Source: Desulfospira joergensenii DSM 10085
GTDB taxonomy: Bacteria; Desulfobacterota; Desulfobacteria; Desulfobacterales; Desulfobacteraceae
Direction: 5' to 3'
Assembly: GCF_000420085.1 (NCBI RefSeq)
Contig: NZ_ATUG01000002.1
Coordinates: 992,001 to 1,056,000, forward strand
DNA length: 64,000 nt
Numbering within the stretch: position 1 is the first letter of the stretch; every line of letters starts with the position of its first letter. Below, in pieces: positions 25,174 to 34,465 of this stretch. Under the pieces are notes generated by a model. The model saw nothing but the letters and a program-made list of their open reading frames with translations, did not search any database and was not told where the DNA came from. The position numbers and the translations under genes are program-made.

Positions 25174-25383
25174 CTAATAGTGCGGCGGCTTTTCATCGGC
25201 CGGCCCTTCAATCCCTGAAACCATCTTGGCCTGCTCATTGAAAAGTTTTGTCAGCTTTTTATAACCGGCCTCAAGCTTTTCAATGACTTTTTGCTGCTCG
25301 CAGACCACATCATTCAGATCCTTAATGATCTTTTCCTGGTATGCCAGTTTGGTCTCCATATCGATCAGACGGTTTTCATCCAA
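25174..25383 (-). CDS. slyX: SlyX family protein
   Basis: 69 residues, almost wholly one coiled coil: METKLAYQEKIIKDLNDVV then QQKVIEKLEAGYKKLTK, ending in the proline-rich DEKPPHY typical of SlyX. The start is a TTG at 25383 with GGAGG about 8 nt upstream. A longer frame upstream is antisense to a transporter remnant and is not credible. SlyX function is unknown. Confidence 0.85.
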   Translation of the reverse strand: MDENRLIDMETKLAYQEKIIKDLNDVVCEQQKVIEKLEAGYKKLTKLFNEQAKMVSGIEGPADEKPPHY

Positions 25384-25504
25384 GTCAGCTTCCTCCGGTT
25401 TCTTTAAAAAAGGTATATTAAACGATCCTGGACTGCCGATCAATACTTCATGGCAGGATATAAAATTTTTATCCTTTTTGCCAATCCTGTAAAGTCTGTT
25501 TGCT

Positions 25505-25705
25505 GTGTCTATTGTACGGATTTCGGGGGCTAATCCCGATTTGACCGGAACCATTGGCGATGCCATCCTCATTACCCCCATCGCATCTGCCCTGTCCATC
25601 GTTACCATTTCCATGGCGATTCTGTTTCTGAAGGAAAAGATATCCAGACTGCAGGGGATCGGCATCGGAACCGCGGTTGCCGGTATTGTTTTGGCCGGTT
25701 TGTAA
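25505..25705 (+). pseudogene. EamA/DMT transporter, C-terminal fragment
   Basis: About 66 residues, ending ITPIASALSIVTISMAILFLK then EKISRLQGIGIG and AGIVLAGL. This is the last two membrane helices of an EamA-domain drug/metabolite transporter. The frame is cut upstream by a TAA at 25490 and the preceding eight helices are missing, so it is a remnant beside slyX. The ~290 bp that follow hold no recognised gene. Confidence 0.65.
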
Positions 25706-25995
25706 CCATTGGCCTTTTGGAACATTTTGAATCAAGGTCTCCTGAGTAGAATTGAAAAAGAGGCTGCCGCAAAGCCCGGAAATGAGAATGGCAAATCAAG
25801 CTCTCTTTTCTGTCTGGGAAACAGTTTCAGCGGTGTTGTTCAATATTGTTAATCAAGCCGCAAGCAAGTCTTCTGTAAGGGGTTTTATACGATCGATCAT
25901 GGATTTTTGAGGGAGCTATTCCGGAGGCCGAAGGGGAATCGGTCGGCACCCCCAGCCGGCTGCGAATTGTCATGATGTTTATGCAACCTTGGGGT

Positions 25996-26952
25996 TCAGT
26001 ATCCCTTTATCAAGGTCTGCAGGAAATCGATGAGCCGGCTTTTGTCGGTGAATTTTTGGATCACCGCTTTGTGGGTGACGTACAGGTCATCCCTGAAATT
26101 TCGGATGACATTGCTGTTTTCGGTGGCAAATCCGACGAAGCGGCCGGAATGGTGTGAAGCGGAAGGGTGCGGCGGAAGATAGGTCATCAGCAATTTGTCC
26201 CCGGAGCCGTCGGCCTCACCCGACTCCTTCAGGACCATCATGAAAGTGGGGCAGTCACAGGTGATATGGGCGTTGAAATTTTCGTAATTCTTCAAATGCC
26301 AAATCAGGTTTTCAATATGCCGGCAGCGCCATTCAAGTTCTGTCTTATCCGTGCAATTGTGAATATATTCTTCGAGACAGGTCTTGCAGATATACTGGTT
26401 TACCTTGAAACGGGTTAGGTTGCGGGTCAGGTGACGTTTTCTTTCCCGGCCGATGGACTCGATCAGTTCAGGATAGATCGGATGGGCTTCGGCAAAAAAA
26501 CGCTCGGTATAGCTGGGATGTCCTTCGGCTCTGATGGAATGGGTGGGCCGGGAACTTACGACCGTCAGATTGCCGGGAATGCGCTCCGCGGAAAGCATCA
26601 TCAGGTCCAGGGTGAAGCGATCCCGGACAGGAAGCATGGCCTGGGAAAATTTGCTCTGGCCGGAGGTCTCGATAAAAACGGGGATATCATCGGAAGAGAG
26701 GGCGGTCCGCTCAAAATCGTTCAGGAGCCGGTCGATTTCATGCAGGCCTAAATTCAGGGCAACAGACAGTGAAATCAACTTTGTCCGGGAAACATTGACG
26801 ATGTTTCCGTTTTCAAGGTCCCGGATATAGGTATTGGAAATACCGGAGATGGATGCCACCTGGTTCCGGGGCATCTGGCTGGCGTTGAGCAGTTCCCGGA
26901 TGCGGGCCGACCGCTTTTCCTGGCGTCTGTTCCTGAGGTTTTCTAAATCCAT
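25996..26952 (-). CDS. XRE-family regulator with cysteine-rich C-terminal domain
   Basis: 318 residues. The HTH_XRE domain is at about 12-75 (MPRNQVASISGISNTYIRDLENG). The C-terminal half is unusual: Cys189-x2-Cys192, His198, Cys200, Cys210 and a Cys232-x-Cys234 pair lie in one block that could bind a metal or Fe-S cluster. I do not recognise this domain. It diverges from the peptide ABC operon with a ~410-bp AT-rich gap, so it probably regulates that operon (inference). Confidence 0.8.
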   Translation of the reverse strand: MDLENLRNRRQEKRSARIRELLNASQMPRNQVASISGISNTYIRDLENGNIVNVSRTKLISLSVALNLGLHEIDRLLNDFERTALSSDDIPVFIETSGQSKFSQAMLPVRDRFTLDLMMLSAERIPGNLTVVSSRPTHSIRAEGHPSYTERFFAEAHPIYPELIESIGRERKRHLTRNLTRFKVNQYICKTCLEEYIHNCTDKTELEWRCRHIENLIWHLKNYENFNAHITCDCPTFMMVLKESGEADGSGDKLLMTYLPPHPSASHHSGRFVGFATENSNVIRNFRDDLYVTHKAVIQKFTDKSRLIDFLQTLIKGY

Positions 26953-27215
26953 GGATCTCTTTATTCCCTTAACTTTAATTCTGCCCGGGCCCTGGATTGA
27001 AAATCTTCCCCTCTTTAGCGACGACCCGTTATTAGTTAATCAAATAAATATATAGATGTAAATATTTTTATTATGATCTTAAAATATATTGTTGATGTTA
27101 TTTTTGGTTGCATTAAAAATAATATTTTAACTATTTGATTTTTAAATATTATTATAGATATATATAAAATATTTTATGTGCTTTATATAAATATTAAACG
27201 CATTTAATATTTTTC

Positions 27216-27244
27216 TTGACGCCCTTCTTTTTTTTGCATATAGA
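27216..27244 (+). promoter_or_regulatory. sigma-70 promoter of the peptide ABC operon
   Basis: TTGACG at 27216-27221, a 17-bp spacer, TATAGA at 27239-27244. Predicted leader about 115 nt. Confidence 0.72.
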
Positions 27245-27321
27245 AAGAAACACGCCCTAGGCCTCGGCAGGGCATTTGGTATTCGGTGCGCAGAAAAGAC
27301 CGGGCGCAGCCGTTCCGGACC

Positions 27322-27341
27322 GGCCGCAGTTGACTGCGGCC
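27322..27341 (+). promoter_or_regulatory. leader hairpin before the solute-binding protein gene
   Basis: GGCCGCAG at 27322-27329 pairs perfectly with CTGCGGCC at 27334-27341 around TTGA, 11 bp before the RBS (AAAGGGGG at 27353). May stabilise the mRNA 5' end. Confidence 0.5.
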
Positions 27342-27364
27342 TCAAACAATAGAAAGGGGGAAAA

Positions 27365-28954
27365 ATGAATCGGTTTTTATCCTGTGTCTGTGTACTCACC
27401 ATTGTCTTTGGACTTGCTTTTAACGGGGCGGCAGCGGCCGCAGAATCCGGGGAAATCATCATTGCCACCCGCTCTGAGCCTTCCATTGACCCCCACTTTC
27501 TTTATACGGAACCCAATATCGGATATGCCAAGCATATTTACGGCCGCCTGGTGGGCAGGGACAATGAATCCCACAGAGAGCCGGATCTTGCCGTGTCCTG
27601 GAAAGCCATAGATGATACGACCTGGGAGTTCACCCTGAGAAAAGGGGTCAAATTTCATGACGGATCGGAATTTACCGCTGAAGATGTTATCTTCTCCATA
27701 AAGCGGATCCCCGAGGTTCCCAATAATCCGGGAACCTATGCCGGGAACCTGCGTTCCATAACCGATGTAAAGGCCCTGGGGCCATACAAGATCCTGATCA
27801 AAACCGACAAACCCAACCCGGTTCTTCCCACCCAGCTCCATAACGTCTCCATTGTCTCCAAGCGGCTGGTTACCGGGGCCAGTACCGCCGATTTCAGTTC
27901 GGGAAAAGTTGCTGTGGGAACCGGACCCTATAAATTTGTGGAATACGTCCCGGGCGACCACCTGGTTCTCGAGCGATTCGATGGATACTGGGGCAAGGCT
28001 CCGGCGTTTAAACGGGTTGTTTTTAAAATCGTCAGTAACGATGCGGCCCGGGTGGCGGCCCTGCTTGCCGGGGATGCAGACCTGATCGATTTTGTGCCCC
28101 CCACCGAAGTGGCCCATCTGGCCAAGAACGGCAAGGTCAAGCTGTTCAAACGGCCGGCCGACCGGATCATATATTTCCATATGGACAGCATCCGGGACAA
28201 TACGCCCCAGATCCATGCCCTTGACGGCAGCCGCCTGGAGAAAAACCCCTTAAAAGATCCCCGGGTCCGCAAGGCCCTTTCCCTGGCCATCAACCGCAGG
28301 GCTGTCTGCGATCGTGTCATGGAAGGACTGGCTGCACCGGAAAGCCAGCTGGTGCCCTCGGGCTGGTTCGGCCACAGCCCCAATCTGGAAGTCGATCCCT
28401 ATGACCCGGCCCAGGCAAAGGAACTCCTTGCCCAGGCAGGATATCCCCAGGGATTTGCCATGACCATTCACGGCCCCAATGACCGGTATGTGAACGATTA
28501 TAAAATCTGCCAGGCCGTGGCCCAGATGTTTGCCCGTATCGGAATCAAGGTTCAGGTTGAAACCATGCCCAAAAGCGTCTATTTTGGAAAGTTTGTTCCC
28601 CCGGAGTCGGAGTTCAGCTTTGCCATGATGGGATGGGGAACCTCGGCCACCTGTGAATCGATCCACGGGTTGATGGGTCTTTTACACAGCTATGACAAGG
28701 CAAGGGGAATGGGGGCCTATAACCTGGGCTATTCCAACCCGGAATTTGATTCCGTGGCCGAAAAAGCAGTCACCCTGGTAAAGGATGCCGAGCGGGAAAA
28801 GATGCTTCACAGGGCAATGGAAATTGCCATGAATGAAACAGCGGCCATTCCCATGCATACCCAGTTTACCGTCAGTGCCGGGCGATTGGGGATCGACTAT
28901 ACGGTCCGTCCCGATGAGATGACCCTGGCATACAATGCCAGACCGGTCCGTTAA
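27365..28954 (+). CDS. peptide-type ABC transporter substrate-binding protein (SBP_bac_5)
   Basis: A periplasmic receptor of the DppA/OppA class, 529 residues. The signal peptide at 1-26 ends in AAAAAES. SBP_bac_5 landmarks are LAVSWKAIDDTTWEFTLRKGVKFHDG near 75-100, DLIDFVPP, LKDPRVRKALSLAINR near 300 and ELLAQAGYPQGF. Proposed ligand: di/oligopeptide or similar, given the adjacent Dpp-like permeases and an amidohydrolase; this is family inference. First gene of a five-gene transport operon. Confidence 0.9.
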   Translation: MNRFLSCVCVLTIVFGLAFNGAAAAAESGEIIIATRSEPSIDPHFLYTEPNIGYAKHIYGRLVGRDNESHREPDLAVSWKAIDDTTWEFTLRKGVKFHDGSEFTAEDVIFSIKRIPEVPNNPGTYAGNLRSITDVKALGPYKILIKTDKPNPVLPTQLHNVSIVSKRLVTGASTADFSSGKVAVGTGPYKFVEYVPGDHLVLERFDGYWGKAPAFKRVVFKIVSNDAARVAALLAGDADLIDFVPPTEVAHLAKNGKVKLFKRPADRIIYFHMDSIRDNTPQIHALDGSRLEKNPLKDPRVRKALSLAINRRAVCDRVMEGLAAPESQLVPSGWFGHSPNLEVDPYDPAQAKELLAQAGYPQGFAMTIHGPNDRYVNDYKICQAVAQMFARIGIKVQVETMPKSVYFGKFVPPESEFSFAMMGWGTSATCESIHGLMGLLHSYDKARGMGAYNLGYSNPEFDSVAEKAVTLVKDAEREKMLHRAMEIAMNETAAIPMHTQFTVSAGRLGIDYTVRPDEMTLAYNARPVR

Positions 28955-28960
28955 AAAAGG

Positions 28961-29005
28961 TCAAGCAAGTTCGGGCAGGCCCTTTCAGCCGGGTCTGCCC
29001 CTTGA
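28961..29005 (+). other. intercistronic hairpin after the solute-binding protein
   Basis: TCAAG/CTTGA (28961-28965, 29001-29005) encloses GGGCAG/CTGCCC (28973-28978, 28995-29000). Such stems commonly protect the binding-protein message and lower permease expression. Confidence 0.5.
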
Positions 29006-29032
29006 TTTAAAAGTGAATGATTCAGGAATGCC

Positions 29033-30010
29033 ATGACCACATTTATTATAAGACGATTGATACAGACCCTTATGACGCTTGTCGTGATGTCGCTTATCGT
29101 CTTTGTCGGCATTTTTGCCATCGGTGATCCGGTCAAGCTGCTGATCAGTCCAGAGGCGAACCAGATGGAGCGGGAAGCCGTCACCCATTCCCTGGGTCTG
29201 GACCGGCCCTTGCACGTCCAGTATTTTTCCTTTCTCAAGGGTGCCCTCAAAGGGGATCTGGGGAATTCCTATATTCATAACATCCCCGCCCTGAAGCTGA
29301 TCATGAAAAGATTGCCGGCAACCATGGAACTGTCGCTTTTCGCCATTTTCCTTGCCATTGTCCTGGGCATTCCCCTGGGGCTTCTGGCCGGGGTCTCACC
29401 GGAATCCAAAACCTCGGGCACCATCATGGTCGGCTCCATATTCGGGTTCAGCCTGCCGACTTTCTGGGTCGGATTGATGATGGTCCTGATTTTTTCAGTC
29501 AGTTTAGGATGGCTGCCGGCCTCGGGTCGGGGGTCAACCGTTGAAATCATGGGCATTCCTCTGAGCTTCATGACCCTGGACGGCCTAAGGCATCTCATAC
29601 TGCCGGCATTCAACCTGGCCCTCTTTCCCATGGCCCTGGTCATCCGGCTGACCAAAGCCGGTGTCAGCGAGGTACTGCAGCAGGACTACATCACCCTTGC
29701 CCGGGCCAAGGGGTTGTCCCAGGCCCGGGTCATGGGGGTTCATGTTTTGAAAAATACCCTGATCCCCATCATCACCGTGGTCGGCATGCAGTTCGGGGTC
29801 CTGCTGGCCTTTGCCGTGGTGACTGAAACGGTTTTTGCCTGGCCGGGCATGGGCAAGCTGATCATCGATTCCATCAATATGCTTGACCGGCCCGTGGTCA
29901 TCTCCTATCTGCTGGTCACCGTGGTCATGTTCATGGGGATCAACTTTGTTGTGGATATCCTCTACTCCTGGCTTGATCCCCGGGTGCGCCTGGGAGAAAG
30001 GCAGATATGA
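29033..30010 (+). CDS. peptide ABC transporter permease (DppB-like)
   Basis: 325 residues, six membrane helices. The N-terminal FIIRRLIQTLMTLVVMS is the DppB start, and the EAA loop reads VLQQDYITLARAKGLSQARVMGVHVLKN near 220-250, contacting the ATPases. Overlaps the next permease by 4 bp. Confidence 0.92.
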   Translation: MTTFIIRRLIQTLMTLVVMSLIVFVGIFAIGDPVKLLISPEANQMEREAVTHSLGLDRPLHVQYFSFLKGALKGDLGNSYIHNIPALKLIMKRLPATMELSLFAIFLAIVLGIPLGLLAGVSPESKTSGTIMVGSIFGFSLPTFWVGLMMVLIFSVSLGWLPASGRGSTVEIMGIPLSFMTLDGLRHLILPAFNLALFPMALVIRLTKAGVSEVLQQDYITLARAKGLSQARVMGVHVLKNTLIPIITVVGMQFGVLLAFAVVTETVFAWPGMGKLIIDSINMLDRPVVISYLLVTVVMFMGINFVVDILYSWLDPRVRLGERQI

Positions 30011-30918
30011 GTTCCGAATCAATGTCAGAAAAGGCATTCTCCTCCAGCATGAGCCCGTTACGGCAGGTGACCTCGAATTTTATGGACAGCCGTATTGCAA
30101 TTGTTTCCCTCGGTGTTCTGATCCTTGTGGTGATCGCCGCTCTGCTGGCCCCCTGGTTATCCATACAGAATCCCTACGACCTGGCCCAGATCGATATCAT
30201 GGACAGCCGCCTGGTCCCGGGAAGCAAAAGTCTGGACGGTAACACCTATTGGCTGGGCACCGACGACCAGGGACGGGACATGGTCAGCGCAATCCTGTAC
30301 GGTCTGAGGATCAGTCTCTGGGTGGGCATTCTTTCCGGCGCTGCGGCCTTTGCCCTGGGAACCCTGATCGGACTTTTGGGGACTTACGCCGGGGGGAGGC
30401 TGGATGCCCTGATCATGCGCGCCGTGGATATTCAGCTCGGGTTTCCACCCATATTGATCGCCCTGATCCTGCTGGCCCTGCTCGGGCGGGGGGTGGATAA
30501 GGTCCTGCTGGCCCTGATTCTGAGCCAGTGGGCCTTTTATGCCCGGACCGTACGGGCCACGGCTCTGGTGGAAAGAGAGAAAGAATATATGGAGGCGGCC
30601 CGGAATCTGGAACTGCCCCCCTGGCGGATTCTGATCCGCCATCTGCTGCCCAACTGCCTGCCGCCCCTCATCGTTGTGTCCACGGTAAATGTGGCCAATG
30701 CTATCCAGCTGGAAGCCACCCTGAGCTTCCTGGGAGTGGGGCTGCCCATTACCGAGCCTTCCCTGGGACTTCTGATCGCCAACGGATTCCAGTATATCCT
30801 CAGCGGCCAGTACTGGATCAGTGTTTTTCCGGGTATTGCCCTTCTCATCGCGGTGGCCAGCATCAACCTGGTGGCCGACCGGTTGCGGGATGTCCTAAAT
30901 CCCAGGGGGCAGCGATGA
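30007..30918 (+). CDS. peptide ABC transporter permease (DppC-like)
   Basis: 303 residues with the DppC-type N-terminal OppC_N segment (LGVLILVVIAALLAPW), then WLGTDDQGRDMVSAILYGLRISL, six helices and an EAA loop EREKEYMEAARNLELPPWRIL near 190-210. Overlaps both neighbours by 4 bp (ATGA). Confidence 0.92.
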   Translation: MSSESMSEKAFSSSMSPLRQVTSNFMDSRIAIVSLGVLILVVIAALLAPWLSIQNPYDLAQIDIMDSRLVPGSKSLDGNTYWLGTDDQGRDMVSAILYGLRISLWVGILSGAAAFALGTLIGLLGTYAGGRLDALIMRAVDIQLGFPPILIALILLALLGRGVDKVLLALILSQWAFYARTVRATALVEREKEYMEAARNLELPPWRILIRHLLPNCLPPLIVVSTVNVANAIQLEATLSFLGVGLPITEPSLGLLIANGFQYILSGQYWISVFPGIALLIAVASINLVADRLRDVLNPRGQR

Positions 30919-31895
30919 AGCGCCAGGATCCAATACTTTACATTGAGGGGCTGACCACCCATTTTTTCTCCAAAACCGGAGTTGTAAAGGCCGTGGACGG
31001 TGTCAGTTTTTCTGTCTCGGCCGGTGAGATTTTTGGTATCGTGGGAGAGTCCGGATCGGGCAAGACCCTTACCGGGTTGTCGGTGCTGGGGCTGGTGCCG
31101 CCCCCTGGAAAGATTATTGACGGATCCATTCACTTAAACGGGATTGATCTTACGGGAATGGACGCATCCGGCCTGCGCCGGCTTCGGGGCATGGAGATGG
31201 CCATGATCTTCCAAGATGCCATGACGGCGCTGAATCCGGTCCTGCGGGTCGATACCCAGGTAATTGAAGCGATCCGGGCCCATCGGCCCATGCCCAGGCA
31301 CCAGGCTCTTAAGGAGGCGGCTGCCGCCCTGGCCCAGGTGGGCATCCCGGCACCTGAAGAACGGCTCAGGGCCTATCCCCATCAATTTTCCGGCGGCATG
31401 CGCCAACGGCTTGCCATTGCCCTGGCAATGATAAATTCCCCCGGGCTGATCATTGCCGACGAGCCGACCACGGCCCTGGATGTCACCATCCAGGCCCAGA
31501 TCCTTTCCGAGGTGCAGAAGCTGAGCCGCAGCAAGGGGACCGCCATTGTCTGGATCACCCATGACCTGACAGTGGTCGCCGGCCTGGCCGACAGGATCGG
31601 GGTCATGTACGCGGGCCGACTGGTGGAGACGGGAACCACGGATGATGTTCTGGACAATCCTTTGCATCCCTATACCCGCGGACTTATCGGTTCAATTCCC
31701 AGCCGCACCCGCAGAGGGCTCCCCCTGGCCCAGATTCCCGGCTCCACTCCATCTCTGGATAATTTGCCGGCCGGATGTGCCTTCATAGAGCGTTGCAGCC
31801 GGGCCCGGACCGCCTGCCGGGAAAACCCAGCCATGGCTGAGACGACCCCCGGCCACCAGGTGCGCTGCCATTTTCCCGGAGGAGAATTGCCATGA
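30915..31895 (+). CDS. peptide ABC transporter ATP-binding protein (DppD-like)
   Basis: 326 residues. Walker A GESGSGKT near 40, signature FSGGMRQR near 160, Walker B LIIADEPTTALDVT, H-loop WITHDLTVVAG. The C-terminal oligopeptide-ABC domain contains the Cys-rich CAFIERCSRARTAC near 290-303, which in relatives binds a 4Fe-4S cluster or metal. The ATG at 30915 overlaps the permease stop; a longer frame upstream is only the permease in another frame. Confidence 0.92.
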   Translation: MKRQDPILYIEGLTTHFFSKTGVVKAVDGVSFSVSAGEIFGIVGESGSGKTLTGLSVLGLVPPPGKIIDGSIHLNGIDLTGMDASGLRRLRGMEMAMIFQDAMTALNPVLRVDTQVIEAIRAHRPMPRHQALKEAAAALAQVGIPAPEERLRAYPHQFSGGMRQRLAIALAMINSPGLIIADEPTTALDVTIQAQILSEVQKLSRSKGTAIVWITHDLTVVAGLADRIGVMYAGRLVETGTTDDVLDNPLHPYTRGLIGSIPSRTRRGLPLAQIPGSTPSLDNLPAGCAFIERCSRARTACRENPAMAETTPGHQVRCHFPGGELP

Positions 31896-32899
31896 CCGCG
31901 CAAAACCTGAATCCGGCTTTCCTGGAGCTTGAAAATATTGCCAAGATATTCCGCAAGGACCTGGACTTTGCAGCAAGGCTGGTGCGCCGTCTGGGCTCAG
32001 GGAATCCGGAACCCTCGGTTCATGCTGTGGACAAGGTTTCACTCCAGATCAACAAGGGGGAGGTCGTCGGCCTGGTGGGGGAATCAGGATGCGGCAAATC
32101 AACCCTGGGAAGAATCGTAGCCGGGTTGATCCGGCCCACCCGGGGCCAGGTCCGGTTCAAGGGCCGATTGCTTGAAATGGCTAAAAACAATGGGCCCAGA
32201 AAAAAAGGGCTGAATATGCAGATGATCTTCCAGGATCCCTTTGCCTCATTGAATCCGAGGATGCGCGTGGGGAAGATCATTGGAGAGGCCCCCTGCTACC
32301 ATGGCCTGGTCCCCCGGGAAGAGATCCCTGACTATGTGAACGGTCTTATGGCCCGGTGCGGTCTGGAACCTTCCTATAAAAACCGATTTCCCCATCAATT
32401 TTCCGGGGGGCAGAGGCAGCGCATCGCCATCTGCAGGGCATTGGCCGTAAAGCCCGAGTTCCTGGTCTGCGACGAAGTCGTTTCAGCCCTGGACGCCTCC
32501 ATCCAGGCCCAGATCATAAACCTTTTCAACGAGCTGCGCCTGGAACTGGCCCTGACCTCTCTTTTTATCAGCCACGATCTGGGCATAGTGGAGCATATCA
32601 GCGACCGCGTGGTCATTATGTACCTGGGACGCATCATGGAAATAGCAGATACGGAGACCCTGTTCAAAGAACCCTGCCACCCGTATACCCGGGCCCTGAT
32701 GTCCCAGGTGCCCCGCATCGAAAAACGGCACACGGACTTTCAACCGGTTCCCGGTGAGATTCCCTCTCCGCTTTCACCTCCCCCGGGGTGCCATTTTAAC
32801 CCCCGGTGCAGCCGGAGTCAGCCCGAGTGCAGCCGTGAAAGGCCGGAACTCAGGCAGATGGGAAAAGGCCGCTGGGTGGCCTGTCATTTATATCCTTGA
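31892..32899 (+). CDS. peptide ABC transporter ATP-binding protein (DppF-like)
   Basis: 335 residues. Walker A GESGCGKST near 65, signature FSGGQRQR near 170, Walker B LVCDEVVSALDAS, FISHDLGIVEH. The C-terminal CHFNPRCSRSQPEC segment near 300-313 is the usual oligopeptide-ABC tail. The insertion between residues 15 and 45 (RKDLDFAARLVRRLG) is typical of the F-type partner. Overlaps the D-type ATPase gene by 4 bp. Confidence 0.92.
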   Translation: MTAQNLNPAFLELENIAKIFRKDLDFAARLVRRLGSGNPEPSVHAVDKVSLQINKGEVVGLVGESGCGKSTLGRIVAGLIRPTRGQVRFKGRLLEMAKNNGPRKKGLNMQMIFQDPFASLNPRMRVGKIIGEAPCYHGLVPREEIPDYVNGLMARCGLEPSYKNRFPHQFSGGQRQRIAICRALAVKPEFLVCDEVVSALDASIQAQIINLFNELRLELALTSLFISHDLGIVEHISDRVVIMYLGRIMEIADTETLFKEPCHPYTRALMSQVPRIEKRHTDFQPVPGEIPSPLSPPPGCHFNPRCSRSQPECSRERPELRQMGKGRWVACHLYP

Positions 32900-32965
32900 A
32901 AACCCGTAAAACCTCAGCCAATACCCATTGCCGCAGTGACGGTGATGGCCGGACCAGGAGTGAAA

Positions 32966-34246
32966 ATGAAAGAAAGATTCATAGCCCTTACAGGCGGAAC
33001 CCTTATTGACGGAACCGGTGCCGAACCTTTGAAACAAAGCTGCCTGCTGATTCAGAACGGCCTTGTCAGGGCAGCCGGAACATTAGAAAGCATAAGCATT
33101 CCAGAGGATGCCCAAACTCTTGATTGCCGGGGCAAAACCATCATGCCGGGGTTGATCGATGCCCATGTCCATTTACTGGGCGTAACCTCCCTGGACACCT
33201 TAAGCTGGGTGGTGGATGATCCCTGCCTGCGGACCGCCAGGGCCACCATGGATGCCTGGCGCCTTCTGGACAGCGGATTCACCACGGTCCGGGATCCAGG
33301 CACCTATATCAGCCTGTTTATCCGCAACGCCGTCAACGAAGGGACGGTTCCGGGCCCGCGGATCCTCTCCGCGGGAAAGGTCATCTCCCAGACCGGGGGG
33401 CATGGCGATCCTGCCCATCATCTGCCGGATGGCTGGGTGGCCGATCGCAACATCTGCCGGATTGCAGACGGGGAGGCAGACTGCCGCCGGGCAGTCCGCG
33501 AACAGGCCCGGGCCGGAGCAGACCTGATTAAAATTATGACCACCGGCGGGGTGATGTCCGACGCTGATTCCCCGGAACATACCCAGTATTCAATCGCTGA
33601 AATCAGGGCCATGACAGATGAAGCTCACTCCATGGGCCTTAAAGTCGCCAGCCATGCCCAGGGAAGACAGGGGATCATCAATGCCCTTCAAGGCGGGGTG
33701 GATACCATAGAACACGGAACCGGCCTTGATTCCCAGGCCATTGACTTAATGCTCAAGACCAGGGCTTTTTTGATTCCGACCCTGTCTGTTTTTCATGCCC
33801 TGGTCCACCGCGGCGAGAGGATCGGGATCAAACCCCACCATCGTGAAAAAGCCCGGGGCCTGTTAAAGGTCCACAAGAGTGCTTTTATCCAGGCCTGGAA
33901 GGCCGGAGTCAAGATCGGCCTGGGAACGGATTTTCTCCTGACGCCCCAGGTAATCAACCCTGTCATGGGAAACCATGCCGAAGAACTGGCCCTTTATGTG
34001 TCTGCGGGCCTTTCTCCCATGGACGCCATTGTCTGCGCCACACGAAACAACGCCGAGGCCTTGGGGGTAGATGACCGAACCGGTACTCTGGTTCCCGGAA
34101 AACAGGCAGACCTGCTTGTATTGGACAAAGATCCCCTGGTGGACATCTCCCGGTTGCAGTCCCCTGAAAATATTGCACAGATATTCAAGGGCGGCAGACC
34201 GGTTCCCCGGATCCAGAAGGAGCCTGGAACCGACTTACCTTTATAG
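32966..34246 (+). CDS. metal-dependent amidohydrolase (Xaa-Pro dipeptidase/imidazolonepropionase-like)
   Basis: 426 residues from the ATG at 32966 (AGGAG 6 nt upstream); a GTG 30 bp earlier is possible. Amidohydrolase features: IMPGLIDAHVHLLG near 55-68 (HxH metal ligands), KIMTTGGVMSD with the bridging Lys region near 190, SHAQGRQGI and IEHGTGLD (metal His residues) and LGTDF near 315 (catalytic Asp). Family members hydrolyse X-Pro dipeptides, lactams or related amides. Its place after a peptide ABC operon suggests a peptide or N-acyl substrate brought in by it (inference). Cytoplasmic. Confidence 0.87.
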   Translation: MKERFIALTGGTLIDGTGAEPLKQSCLLIQNGLVRAAGTLESISIPEDAQTLDCRGKTIMPGLIDAHVHLLGVTSLDTLSWVVDDPCLRTARATMDAWRLLDSGFTTVRDPGTYISLFIRNAVNEGTVPGPRILSAGKVISQTGGHGDPAHHLPDGWVADRNICRIADGEADCRRAVREQARAGADLIKIMTTGGVMSDADSPEHTQYSIAEIRAMTDEAHSMGLKVASHAQGRQGIINALQGGVDTIEHGTGLDSQAIDLMLKTRAFLIPTLSVFHALVHRGERIGIKPHHREKARGLLKVHKSAFIQAWKAGVKIGLGTDFLLTPQVINPVMGNHAEELALYVSAGLSPMDAIVCATRNNAEALGVDDRTGTLVPGKQADLLVLDKDPLVDISRLQSPENIAQIFKGGRPVPRIQKEPGTDLPL

Positions 34247-34465
34247 TCGGTCTGTGCCCTGTGACTGTGCGGGCAGAGCCCAATGGTTTCCAGCTTTGGA
34301 ATATTGGATGCGCAAGGGGCCGGAAGTTTTCATTAGAATCATTGATTTAGGGCAGGCATGATCCTTTATAGCAGGGATATGCCTTACGGTATGAGAGCTT
34401 TCGGCTAAAATTTATCCTGGAGCCGGACCCGCCGGGAGAAGGGCGGATTTATTCACTGTCTGGGC

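Larger units (their letters stand above)
26953..27364. promoter_or_regulatory. divergent AT-rich regulatory gap
   Basis: 412 bp between the XRE gene and the peptide ABC operon. 27040-27215 is extremely AT-rich, as expected for bent or regulator-bound DNA. The only defined elements seen are the promoter at 27216-27244 and the hairpin at 27322-27341; no gene. Confidence 0.55.

Noticed and set aside
25384..25725. N-terminal extension of SlyX
   Set aside because: It is antisense to the EamA remnant and unlike any SlyX; the TTG at 25383 has a good ribosome site.
30528..30914. N-terminal extension of the DppD-like ATPase
   Set aside because: It is the permease gene read in another frame; the ATG at 30915 coupled by ATGA is the natural start.
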